Source: CAWFGS01 sp963815535 (lineage in GTDB: Bacteria; Pseudomonadota; Alphaproteobacteria; Sphingomonadales; Sphingomonadaceae). Taken from it: DNA of 64,000 nucleotides. The stretch is from the NCBI GenBank assembly GCA_963815535.1, contig CAWFGS010000001.1, forward strand, positions 682,001-746,000. The letters run 5' to 3'. Positions 56,689-64,000 of the stretch are shown piece after piece. How positions within the stretch are numbered: the first letter of the stretch is position 1; the number at the start of each line of letters is the position of its first letter. The position numbers and the translations under genes are program-made. Below the pieces are notes generated by a model. The model ran no database searches. It saw nothing but the letters and a program-made list of their open reading frames with translations, and had not been told where the DNA came from.

Positions 56689-59387
56689 CCTTTCCGATGC
56701 TCGCAACGCCGCTTGCGCCGCGGCCAACCGGGCGATCGGCACGCGATAGGGCGACGCGCTGACGTAGTCCAGACCGACCTCCTCGCAGAACGCGATGCGA
56801 CGCGGGATCGCCGCCATGTTCGCCGCAAATGCCCAGCTTGATATCGGCAGTGCGTCTCGCGGCCGCGCTCCGCCGCCATGCGAACCAGCTGACCCACACC
56901 GTCGATATCGAGGCTGACGAAGGGATCGCGCGCGAAGATGCCCTGTATCGACGTAGGGTGCCAGGAACCGCGCCGAATCGTCGCGCGACACGCCCAGCGT
57001 CGTCTGCGTCAGATCGTTGGTTCCGAAGGAGAAGAACCGTCGCCTCCTGCGCGATTTCGCCCGCCATCAACGCGGCGCGCGGCAGTTCGATCATCGTGCC
57101 GACCAGATATTCGATCGTCTGTCCGCGATCGGCGAACACCTGTGCCGCCACGCGTTCGACCAACTCGCGCAGGATCGCCAGTTCGCGGCGGGTTGCGACC
57201 AGCGGGATCATGATTTCGGGCACCGGCGCTTCGCCCGAATCCGCTCGCCACGTCGCAGGCCGCCTCGAATATGGCGCGCGCCTGCATTTCGTAGATTTCG
57301 GGATAGGTGATGCCCAGCCGGCAGCCGCGATGGCCCAGCATCGGGTTGAATTCGTGCAGTTCCGCCGCACGGCGTTTCAGATGATCGACCCCCAGCCCCG
57401 TCGCATCGGACAATGTCGGCAAACTCCGCATCGTCATGCGGCAGAAATTCGTGCAGCGGCGGATCGAGCAGACGGATCGTGCAGGGCAGGCCCGACCATC
57501 ACTTCGAAAATCGCGCGGAAATCCGACGCGCTGTTCGGGCAGCAGTTTGGCCAGCGCCGCGCGCCGCCCGGCCTCGTCTTCGGCCAGGATCATTTCGCGC
57601 ACCGCGCTGATCCGGATCCGCATCGAAGAACATGTGTTCGGTGCGGCACAGGCCGATGCCCTCCGCCCCGAACTGGCGCGCCATGCGGCAATCGGCCGGC
57701 GTTTCGGCATTGGTCCGCACCCGCATCCGGCGATGGCGGTCGGCCCATTCCATGATGGTCTGGAAATCGCCGGCCAGTTCCGGTTCGACGGTCGGCACTG
57801 CGCCCGCCATCACCTGCCCCGTCGCACCGTCCAGCGTGATGGTGTCGCCTTCGGCAAAGTCGCGATCCGCAATCTGCAACAGTGCGCGCCTTGATATCGA
57901 TCGAGACGGCGGATGCGCCCGACACGCACGGCCGCCCCATGCCGCGCGCGACCACCGCCGCATGTGACGTCATGCCGCCGCGCGCGGTCAGGATGCCTTG
58001 CGCGGCGTGCATGCCGTGAATGTCCTCCGGGCTGGTTTCGACGCGGACCAGAATGACCTTTTCGCCGCGTTGCGACAATTGTTCCGCCGTGTCGGAATCG
58101 AGCACGATCGCACCGGTCGCCGCGCCGGGCGAGGCGGGCAGGCCGGTGGTCACGACATCGCGCGGCGCATCGGGATCGAGCGTCGGGTGCAGCAGTTGAT
58201 CGAGCGCCATCGGATCGACGCGCAGGATCGCGGTTTCCTCGTCGATCAGCCCTTCGCCCGCCATATCGACCGCCATTTTCAGCGCCGCCTTGGCCGTGCG
58301 TTTGCCGGTGCGCGTCTGCAGCATCCACAGCTTGCCCTGCTGCACGGTGAATTCGATATCCTGCATGTCGCGGTAATGCCGTTCCAGCAGGTCGAACACG
58401 TCGGGCCAGCTCGCCATAGGCGTCGGGCATGGCTTCTTCCATGCTGGGCGCCTTGGCTCCCGCTGCTTCGCGCGCGGCGCGCGTCAGATATTGCGGCGTG
58501 CGGATGCCCGCGACCACGTCTTCGCCTTGCGCGTTGATCAGATATTCGCCGTAATAGGCGCTTTCGCCCGTCGCCGGATCGCGGGTGAAGGCGACGCCGG
58601 TGGCGCTGGTATCGCCCATATTGCCGAACACCATCGCCTGCACATTGACGGCGGTGCCCCAATCGGCGGGATGTCGTTCAGCCGGCGATAGACCTTCGCC
58701 CGGTCCGCGTCCCAGCTGTCGAACACGGCGGCGATCGCGCCCCAAAGTTGATCAAACACATCCTGCGGGAACGGCTTGCCAAGCTCCGCCTCGACGATGG
58801 CTTTGAACTGCCCGACCAGGGCCTGCCAGTCTTCAGAAGTCAGCTCAGTATCGGCGATAGAAGCCATTGTCTTCCTTGGCGATTTCCAGCGCTTCTTCGA
58901 ACAGGCCGTGATCGACGCCGAGCACGACGTCGGAATACATCTGGATGAACCGGCGATAGCTGTCCCAGGCGAACCGCGCATCGCCCGATGTCGCGCGCAA
59001 GCCCCTCCACCGTGTCGTCGTTCAGGCCGAGATTGAGCACGGTGTCCATCATGCCGGGCATGGAAACGCGCGCGCCGGACCGGACGGAGACGAGCAGCGG
59101 ATCGTCCTTGCTTCCGAAGGACTTGCCGACGGTTCGTTCGATATGTTCGAGGGCGGCGGCCACGTCGGCGCGCAACGCGTCGGAGAAGTCCGCGCCGCCG
59201 GCCAGATACGACACGCATTCTTCGGTGGTGATGGTGAATCCCGGCGGGCACGGGCAGGCCGATGCTCGGCCATTTCCGCCAGATTCGCGCCCTTCCCCCC
59301 GGTGACGGTCTTGTCCCGCGCGCGCGGATCGTCCGACTGGGTGTCGCCGCCGAAAGTGTAGACTGTCTGGAGGGTGGGCTGGGTCAT
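56668..59387 (-). CDS. ppdK: Pyruvate, phosphate dikinase, at least twelve frameshifts
   Basis: PPDK interconverts pyruvate and phosphoenolpyruvate with ATP and phosphate. The full 2.7-kb length of the gene is present, in many frames. It begins MTQPTLQTVYTFGGDTQSDD and GGKGANLAEMA, then GFTITTEECVSYLAGGADFS, LLVSVRSGARVSMPGMMDTV with LNLGLND, VNVQAMVFGNMGDTSATGVA, FTRDPATGESAYYGEYLINA, FTVQQGKLWMLQTRTGKRTA, the phosphohistidine site LTARGGMTSHAAVVARGMGR, GAEGIGLCRTEHMFF, LGHRGCRLGITYPEIYEMQA, VPEIMIPLVATRRELAIL and EEVGLDYVSASPYRVPIARL. It follows glyS by 81 bp. As every catalytic block is kept, I read the breaks as errors; a decaying gene is the alternative. Confidence 0.9.
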
Positions 59388-59468
59388 GCTTGGAATTCGC
59401 TGAATTGGCCGGTGAATGGGGAGACATGGACCGGGTGTTACACGGTCCGGGGACGAAATCAGCGCCGT

Positions 59469-61886
59469 CTACCCCTCGATCCGGCAGAAATCGGCGACCT
59501 GGTGAACCGCATCGCGGAACCGGGCAAGCAGGTCCAGCCGGGCGCGCGCGTTTGTCGGCATCGGTATCATTGACGGTCACCTCTTCGAAAAACGCGTCGA
59601 TCGGCGCGCGCAGCTGGCGAGCGCGGACATGGCGACGCGCGAAATCCTCGCGCGCGATGGCGGCGGAGGCTTGCGGCTGCGCGGTGTCGAGCGCGTCGAT
59701 CAGCGCCTTTTCCGCCGGTTCGGGCGTGTAGGAAAGCGGTTTCGCGGATTGCTCTGCCTCATCGTCGGCGAGGATCGGGGTTGCCGGTTGCGGGACATCG
59801 CCGCATCGTCCACCCCGTGCGCAGCGCGCTGCTCCTTCCCGCTCGCCTGAAGGAGAGCGCAGTCGGCGCGGCCTTCCTTCTTGAGGATGTTCGACGCGCG
59901 TTTGTACCCGGCGAGACAGGTTGGCGCCGTCCTCGGTTTCCATGAACGCCTGCAACGCATGAACGCGTGCGAGCAGACGGACGAGATCGTCCTCGCCACC
60001 CAGCGCGAACACCGCGTCGATGAGGTCGTGCCGAACGCCTGCCTCGCGTTGTTGGACTTTGAGGCGGTCGGCGAAGAAGTCGAGCGAGATTATCTGGCGT
60101 ATTGAGATGCGCTGCCGAACTCGGTGCAAATGTCGTTCCGAGAACCATGGTTCGCCCAAGCTGCAATGCGCAACCCGTTGTCTTGGATCAACCGTAATGA
60201 CAATGCCAGCGCCGCACGACGCAGCGCAAACGGATCTTTCGATCCGGTTGGCTGCTGCATCGATCGCGAAAAACCCCGCCAGCGTATCCAGCTTGTCCGC
60301 CAAACTCACCGCCACCGTCACCGGAGCGGTGGGCACGTCGTCGCCCTGCCCGACCGGTTTGTAATGATCGCGGATGGCGTCGGCTACGGCATCGGGCAGA
60401 CCCTCGGCGCGGGCGTAGTAGCCGCCCATGATCGCCCTGCAATTCGGGAAACTCGCCGACCATTTCGGTGACGAGATCGGCCTTGCACAGCCGCGCGGCC
60501 AGTTCGGCGTGATCTGCGAGCAACTTCACATCGTCGTCATTCCCGCGAAGGCGGGAACCCAGAGCGTCCTGCTCGGCGGTGCCACCCTGGGTCCCCGCCG
60601 TCGCGGGGATGACGGTTGAGGGTTTATTGGATGCGGGAGTAACGATCCCCTCTTCCACCAGCCAGCGGGCCAGTTTCGCGACCCGTTCCACCTTGTCGGC
60701 CACCGTGCCGAGCTTTTCGTGGAAGGTGATCCGCTCCAGCCCCTCGGCGTGTTCTGCCAAGCGATTTCTTACGGTCCACATCCCAGAAGAACCGCGCATC
60801 GGCCAGCCTTGCGGCCAGCACCTTGCGGTTGCCGTCCACGATCGCCGCGCCGCCATCCGCCGCTTCGATATTGGCGGTGCAGATGAACGCATTGGCGAGC
60901 TGCTCCCCCTCTCCTTCAGGGGAGGGGGTCGGGGGGTGGGGCCGGTCTGATGCGCCATCGCCCGCACTCCCCACACCCTCCGCAGCTTCGCTGCTCCTCC
61001 CTCTCCCTTGAAGGGGTGAGGGGGTATTGCACACGAAATATTTCTGGTTCACCCGCGCGGTCAGCTGGATGACTTCGGGCGGCACTTCCAGGAAATCCTC
61101 TTCGAACCGGCCGAGCAGCGGCACCGGCCATTCGGTCAGACCGGCGTTTTCGACCACCAGTCCTTCGTCCTCCACCAACGTCAGCCCGGCCTCGGTCGCA
61201 ACCTTCGCCGCGCCGTCGCGGATGATGGCTTCGCGCTCCGCATGGTCCACGATCACATGGCCCGCGCGCAGTTTCATCGCGTAGTCCTGCCGCGCCGCCG
61301 ATGGTGATGTCGCCCGAATGGTGGAAGCGATGGCCCAGCGTCACCGCGCCCGATGTCACCCCGTGCACTTCGCATTCGACGATGTTGTCGCCCAGCAGCG
61401 CGACGATGCCCGACAGCGGGCGCACCCAGCGGATGGATTCCGTGCTGATGGACGCTTCGCCCCAGCGCATCGATTTGGGCCAGGCGAAATCGCGGATGAT
61501 GGCGGGGATCGCCTCGGCCAGCAGATCGGCGACCGCCCTGCCCGGCTTTTCGACGACCGCGAAATAGGTCGCGCGGCCCTTTACGTCGCGCACTTCCAGC
61601 TGGTCGCGCGTGACGCCGTTCTTGCGGCAGAAGCCGTCCACCGCCTTATCCGGCGCGCCTTCGGGCGGGCCCTTGGCTTCTTCGCTGACGGCTTTGGTCG
61701 CGTCGGGCAGGTCGCGCGCGATCAGGGCGAGGCGGCGCGGCGTGGACCAGACGGTGACTTCGCCATGTTCGACCCCGGCGGCATCCATTTCGCGCGCGAA
61801 CAGCTCTGGCCAGTTCCGCCGCGCGCGCCCTTTTGCATGCGGGCGGGAATTTCTTCGGAGCGCAGTTCGAGGAGGAAATCAGTCAT
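59469..61886 (-). CDS. glyS: Glycyl-tRNA synthetase beta subunit with two in-frame repeat insertions, frameshifts
   Basis: The beta chain of the tetrameric bacterial GlyRS. The start MTDFLLELRSEEIPARMQ (ATG 61886, GGAGG upstream) is typical, then GEVTVWSTPRRLALIARDLP, ATYFAVVEKPGRAVADLLAE, WPKSMRWGEASISTESIRWV with RPL, GLTEWPVPLLGRFEEDFLEV, ANAFICTANIEAADGGAAIV, LADHAELAARLCKADLVTEM, and the C-terminus RLDLLARFRDAVHQVADFCR with TAG at 59469. Several indels occur. Two blocks are extra relative to the family: about 40 residues between KYFVC and LANAF, and about 35 before DVKLLADHAEL, both encoded by palindromic repeats (60901-61027 and 60534-60615). It lies between glyQ and ppdK. Confidence 0.93.
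60534..60615. repeat. Palindromic repeat inside glyS, 'VIPAxAGTQ' type
   Basis: The outer arms CGTCATTCCCGC and GCGGGGATGACG pair with one mismatch, and the inner arms GCGGGAACCCAG and CTGGGTCCCCGC with one mismatch, giving a long imperfect inverted repeat of about 82 bp. On the glyS strand it is read as VIPATAGTQGGT...GSRLRGNDDD, the peptide familiar from this widespread alphaproteobacterial repeat when it lies in a coding frame. It interrupts glyS in frame just before DVKLLADHAELAARL. Confidence 0.8.
60901..61027. repeat. Composite palindromic repeat inside glyS, 'PSPLQGRG' type
   Basis: Four stems are visible: CCCCCTCTCC/GGGGAGGGGG at the left end, GGGTGGGG/CCCCACACC across the middle, GCAGC-ttc-GCTGC, and CCCTCTCCCTT/AAGGGGTGAGGG at the right end. 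The glyS strand reads NTPSPLQGRGRSSEAAEGVG...PPTPSPEGEGEQ between the conserved KYFVC and LANAF. This sequence is rich in CCCTC/GAGGG blocks, of the type normally found as an intergenic palindromic unit. It is a different repeat from the one at 60534-60615. Confidence 0.78.
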
Positions 61887-61892
61887 CCACAC

Positions 61893-61971
61893 CGTCATCC
61901 CAGCGAATGCTGGGATCTGTCGCAGGTGAAGCGAGCGATCGAAAGAAATTCCAGCTTTCGCTGAAATGATG
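61893..61971. repeat. Palindromic repeat between glyQ and glyS
   Basis: The arm CGTCATCCCAGCGAATGCTGGGA is itself a stem-loop, and its outer part (TCATCCCAGCGAA) pairs with TTCGCTGAAATGA at the other end, two mismatches. It has the same plan as the repeat at 60534-60615 (GTCAT-CCC-GCGAA core) but differs in sequence. It fills most of the 97-bp gap between the glyQ stop (61985) and the glyS start (61886). Confidence 0.75.
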
Positions 61972-61984
61972 GGAGTGGGTGTTG

Positions 61985-62885
61985 TCACAGGGACCACTCC
62001 GGAAATTTCTCGCCCAGCCCGCCTGTTCCTTCGCCACATGCGCTTCGCACGATCCGCGCGCCAGATCGCGGACGCGGCCCATATAGCTGGCGCGTTCCTG
62101 CACGCTGATGACGCCGCGCGCCTGCAGCAGGTTGAAGATGTGGCTGGCTTCGACCGCCTGTTCATAGGCCGCGATCGGGAACCTGCGCGTCGAGCGCGTT
62201 GCGGCATTCCGCCTCCGCCTTGTTGAACAGGTCGAACAGCGCGTCGGTTTCGGCGACCTCGAAGTTCCATTTCGACATCTGTTTTTCGTTTTCGAGGAAC
62301 ACGTCGCCATAGCTGATGCCGCGAGCCGTTGAACTCGAGATCGTACACGTTGTCGACGCCCTGGATATACATCGCCAGCCGTTCCAGCCCGTATGTCAGC
62401 TCGCCCGCGACGGGTTTGCAATCGTAACCGCCCATCTGCTGGAAATAGGTGAACTGCGTCACTTCCATCCCGTCGCACCAGACTTCCCAGCCCAGCCCCC
62501 ACGCGCCCAGCGTCGGGCTTTCCCAATCGTCCTCGACGAACCGGATATCGTGCGCCAGCGGATCGATGCCGATCGTGCGGAGGCTTTCGAGATACAGGTC
62601 CTGTATGTCGGGCGGGCTGGGCTTCAGGATGACCTGATATTGATAGTAATGCTGCAACCGGTTGGGGTTTTCGCCATAGCGGCCATCGGTCGGACGGCGG
62701 CAGGGCTGGACGAAGGCGGCGTTCCACGGTTCCGGCCCCAGCGCGCGCAGAGTGGTCGCCGGGTGAAACGTGCCCGCCCCCATCCGCATGTCGTATGGCT
62801 GCAGAATCAGGCAGCCCTGCGCCGCCCAGAAATCATGCAGGGTCAGGATCATGTCCTGAAAGGATGTGCGGGGGGCAAGCGTCAT
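61985..62885 (-). CDS. glyQ: Glycyl-tRNA synthetase alpha subunit, about three frameshifts
   Basis: The catalytic alpha chain of bacterial tetrameric GlyRS. The first 190 residues are clean: TSFQDMILTLHDFWAAQGCL with ILQPYDMRMGAGTFHPATTL, NAAFVQPCRRPTDGRYGENP, NRLQHYYQYQVILKPSPPDI, DDWESPTLGAWGLGWEVWCD with GMEVTQFTYFQQMGG and ELTYGLERLAMYIQGVDNVY. Breaks near 62325 and 62178 scramble a stretch after VDNVYDLEFNG, and another near 62005 hides the normal ending GEKFPEWSL with TGA at 61985-61987. Start ATG at 62885. After repair about 299 residues, normal. First gene of glyQ-glyS-ppdK. Confidence 0.95.
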
Positions 62886-62959
62886 GGCGTGCGCGCTTTG
62901 GCGGATGGCCGATGGGGGGTCAATGGCGAGCGGTCGGAAGAAGCGCGTGCGCACCGATG

Positions 62960-63047
62960 TGACAGGTTGAGCGAACTTTATGTCAGGTGATATTGACATA
63001 GTCAGCGAAATCACGACATATGGTCATGAATACCTGACACGGTGTCA
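62960..63047. promoter_or_regulatory. TGACA/TGTCA site cluster before the membrane/Xre module
   Basis: Five TGACA or TGTCA half-sites lie in 88 bp. Two of them form the perfect 13-bp palindrome TGACACGGTGTCA (63035-63047), 15 bp before the AAGGAG of the next gene. Another two form TGTCA-ggtgatat-TGACA (62981-62998), which contains a TTGACA that could be a -35 element; a matching -10 is weak. The regulator at 63554-63748 is the natural candidate to bind here. Confidence 0.5.
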
Positions 63048-63075
63048 CGGTAACATAACATTAAAGGAGCCCACG

Positions 63076-63548
63076 ATGCTGTTTATCGATCGGCAACACC
63101 GGTGCGCGACATGACGCATGCGGTGGCCCGTATGCTTACTTGTGGATCCCTGATCGCCTATCCTGCAGGACTCGTAACGATGCTGCTTAGCGACGGTAGT
63201 GCGGTTGCGGATATCGGCGGTCTGGCCCTCGTCGCATTGGCGGTAATACTCGCCATAAGTATGCTGAACACGACTTTTCAGAGGATTGTCGGCGAAGAGC
63301 GGTCAATGCTTGACGAGTTCGAACTAAGCTTACGCGCGAAAGCCATGGAAACTGCTTACGCCATGTTGGCGGGCCTGGTCGTCACCCTGTGCATCTATGG
63401 TGCGATCGCCACCGACAAGGGCGGTTGGATGCCGGGCAGTTACGACCATTGGAATGCGCTCTTCTGGGGTCTGTTTCTTTACGCATCCTTGCTGCCGACA
63501 GCTATATTGGCATGGCAAGTCGGCGATACCGATCTGGTCGCGGCCTGA
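63076..63548 (+). CDS. Small membrane protein of the Xre module, one frameshift
   Basis: A predicted inner-membrane protein of about 157 residues with four hydrophobic segments: MLTCGSLIAYPAGLVTMLLS, IGGLALVALAVILAISMLN, AYAMLAGLVVTLCIYGAI and ALFWGLFLYASLLPTAILAW. A cytoplasmic-looking charged loop (RIVGEERSMLDEFELSLRAK) joins helices 2 and 3. The strong AAGGAG and spacing point to the ATG at 63076 (MLFIDRQ...); one extra C near 63100 separates it from VRDMTHAVARMLTCG. Without the repair a GTG at 63102 would be used. Family not recognised. It ends 5 bp before the regulator gene. Confidence 0.72.
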
Positions 63549-63553
63549 TCAGC

Positions 63554-63748
63554 ATGAAAAACCGTTTGAAAGTCCTGCGCGCCGAACGCGACTGGAGCCA
63601 GGCGGAACTCGCCGGGCATCTGGAAGTGTCGCGTCAGGCCGTGAACGCCGTGGAAACCGGCAAGCACGACCCGTCCCTGCCGTTGGCGTTCAGGATCGCC
63701 CGGCTGTTCGACATGCCGATAGAGGAGATTTTCGATGACCAAAACTGA
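63554..63748 (+). CDS. Xre-family helix-turn-helix regulator (YozG-like)
   Basis: A 64-residue single-domain regulator of the Cro/C1 type: MKNRLKVLRAERDWSQAELA, GHLEVSRQAVNAVETGKHDP and SLPLAFRIARLFDMPIEEIF. The second helix of the HTH (VSRQAVNAVE) is the recognition helix. Such short regulators are often encoded beside small membrane proteins and repress their own operon. It overlaps the next gene by 14 bp. The palindromes at 62960-63047 are a likely target (inference). Confidence 0.92.
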   Translation: MKNRLKVLRAERDWSQAELAGHLEVSRQAVNAVETGKHDPSLPLAFRIARLFDMPIEEIFDDQN

Positions 63749-64000
63749 TCGCGATCCGGCCGCTTCCCACGAACCCGTTACCAAATCGGGCGAACAGATG
63801 CTCAACACCCGGCGCGGTAAGTTCTGGCGTTTGGTCGTTTTCGGTATGGTGGTTGCCACCGCAACGGGGCTGGCGCTCGGCATAGCGTCGGCAGCGATCA
63901 CTTTGGGCGACATTCCATCGTGGGTTATCGTACCGTTGCTGATATTGACCGCCGCCGGTTTCGTATGGTTCACCCTCAAATACTATCGCAGCATTGATGA
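63735..64000 (+). CDS. Membrane protein, C-terminus beyond the window
   Basis: The first 88 residues are visible and the frame is open at the window edge. A polar N-terminus (MTKTDRDPAASHEPVTKSGE) precedes two hydrophobic segments, LVVFGMVVATATGLALGIAS and WVIVPLLILTAAGFVWFTL, joined by a short loop. The start overlaps the end of the regulator gene, so the three genes form a tight module. Family not recognised; the rest of the gene is needed. Confidence 0.7.
   Translation, partial: MTKTDRDPAASHEPVTKSGEQMLNTRRGKFWRLVVFGMVVATATGLALGIASAAITLGDIPSWVIVPLLILTAAGFVWFTLKYYRSID

Noticed and set aside
60534..61027. CRISPR array from the repeats in glyS
   Set aside because: The two units differ from each other, are palindromic, and have no regular spacer pattern; no cas genes are present.

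Overview
The window is about 64 kb of GC-rich chromosome that looks alphaproteobacterial and most like Sphingomonadales (Erythrobacteraceae or a close relative). Pointers are an E2 with the lipoyl/binding/catalytic layout and an E3 nearby, PhaR, the hrcA-grpE // rph-rdgB-hemW-xerC arrangement, the lipoprotein // rsmI-yraN-gshB arrangement, and a dnaK promoter that fits the alphaproteobacterial sigma-32 consensus. Almost everything is housekeeping. I see no rRNA, tRNA, prophage, insertion sequence or CRISPR array.

Layout. 1-1.8 kb: three secreted DUF11-like proteins in one minus-strand block (the first cut by the window edge). 2-5.6 kb: pyruvate dehydrogenase E2 (pdhC), an acyl-CoA thioesterase and E3 (lpdA). 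5.8-20.5 kb: stress protein, peroxiredoxin, RNase R, M28 peptidase, an archaeal/eukaryal-type prolyl-tRNA synthetase, PhaR, alanine racemase, MFS symporter, NifU-like scaffold, CvpA, RadA and a large patatin-like protein. 20.5-28 kb: metallo-beta-lactamase-fold hydrolase, dnaK-dnaJ, a copper chaperone coupled to an HExxH protein, a glycine-zipper lipoprotein, and hrcA-grpE. 28-31.4 kb: rph-rdgB-hemW-xerC. 31.5-34.3 kb: rsmI-yraN-gshB-dedA, divergent from an LppC-like lipoprotein and parE. 37-49 kb: hydrolase/OsmC fusion, secreted beta-lactamase-like protein, MoxR ATPase, secreted protein, soluble chemoreceptor-like protein, VWA protein, a translationally coupled DOMON-like / DUF1343 (NamZ) / Asp-Asn hydroxylase operon, tyrS. 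49-54.8 kb: PilZ, MFS, cysK, acyl-CoA dehydrogenase with a MerR regulator, hisI. 55-63 kb: comFC // methyltransferase, then glyQ-glyS-ppdK. 63-64 kb: a small membrane protein / Xre-type regulator / membrane protein module with palindromic sites in front.

Two features matter for anyone using this sequence. First, more than half of the genes, many of them essential (dnaJ, grpE, rph, glyQ, glyS, tyrS, alr, xerC), are broken by single-base indels, mostly +1 and often in or next to short runs. They cluster in patches (12-15 kb, 25-31 kb, 54-63 kb), while long genes in other stretches (radA, dnaK, parE, 40-47 kb) are intact. I read this as residual sequencing or assembly error, not gene decay, and I give each broken gene one span from its true start to its true stop. 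Second, glyS appears to carry two different palindromic repeat elements inside its reading frame, and a third copy-like element sits between glyQ and glyS. This resembles the protein-internal palindromic elements known from Rickettsia and is the most interesting observation here.
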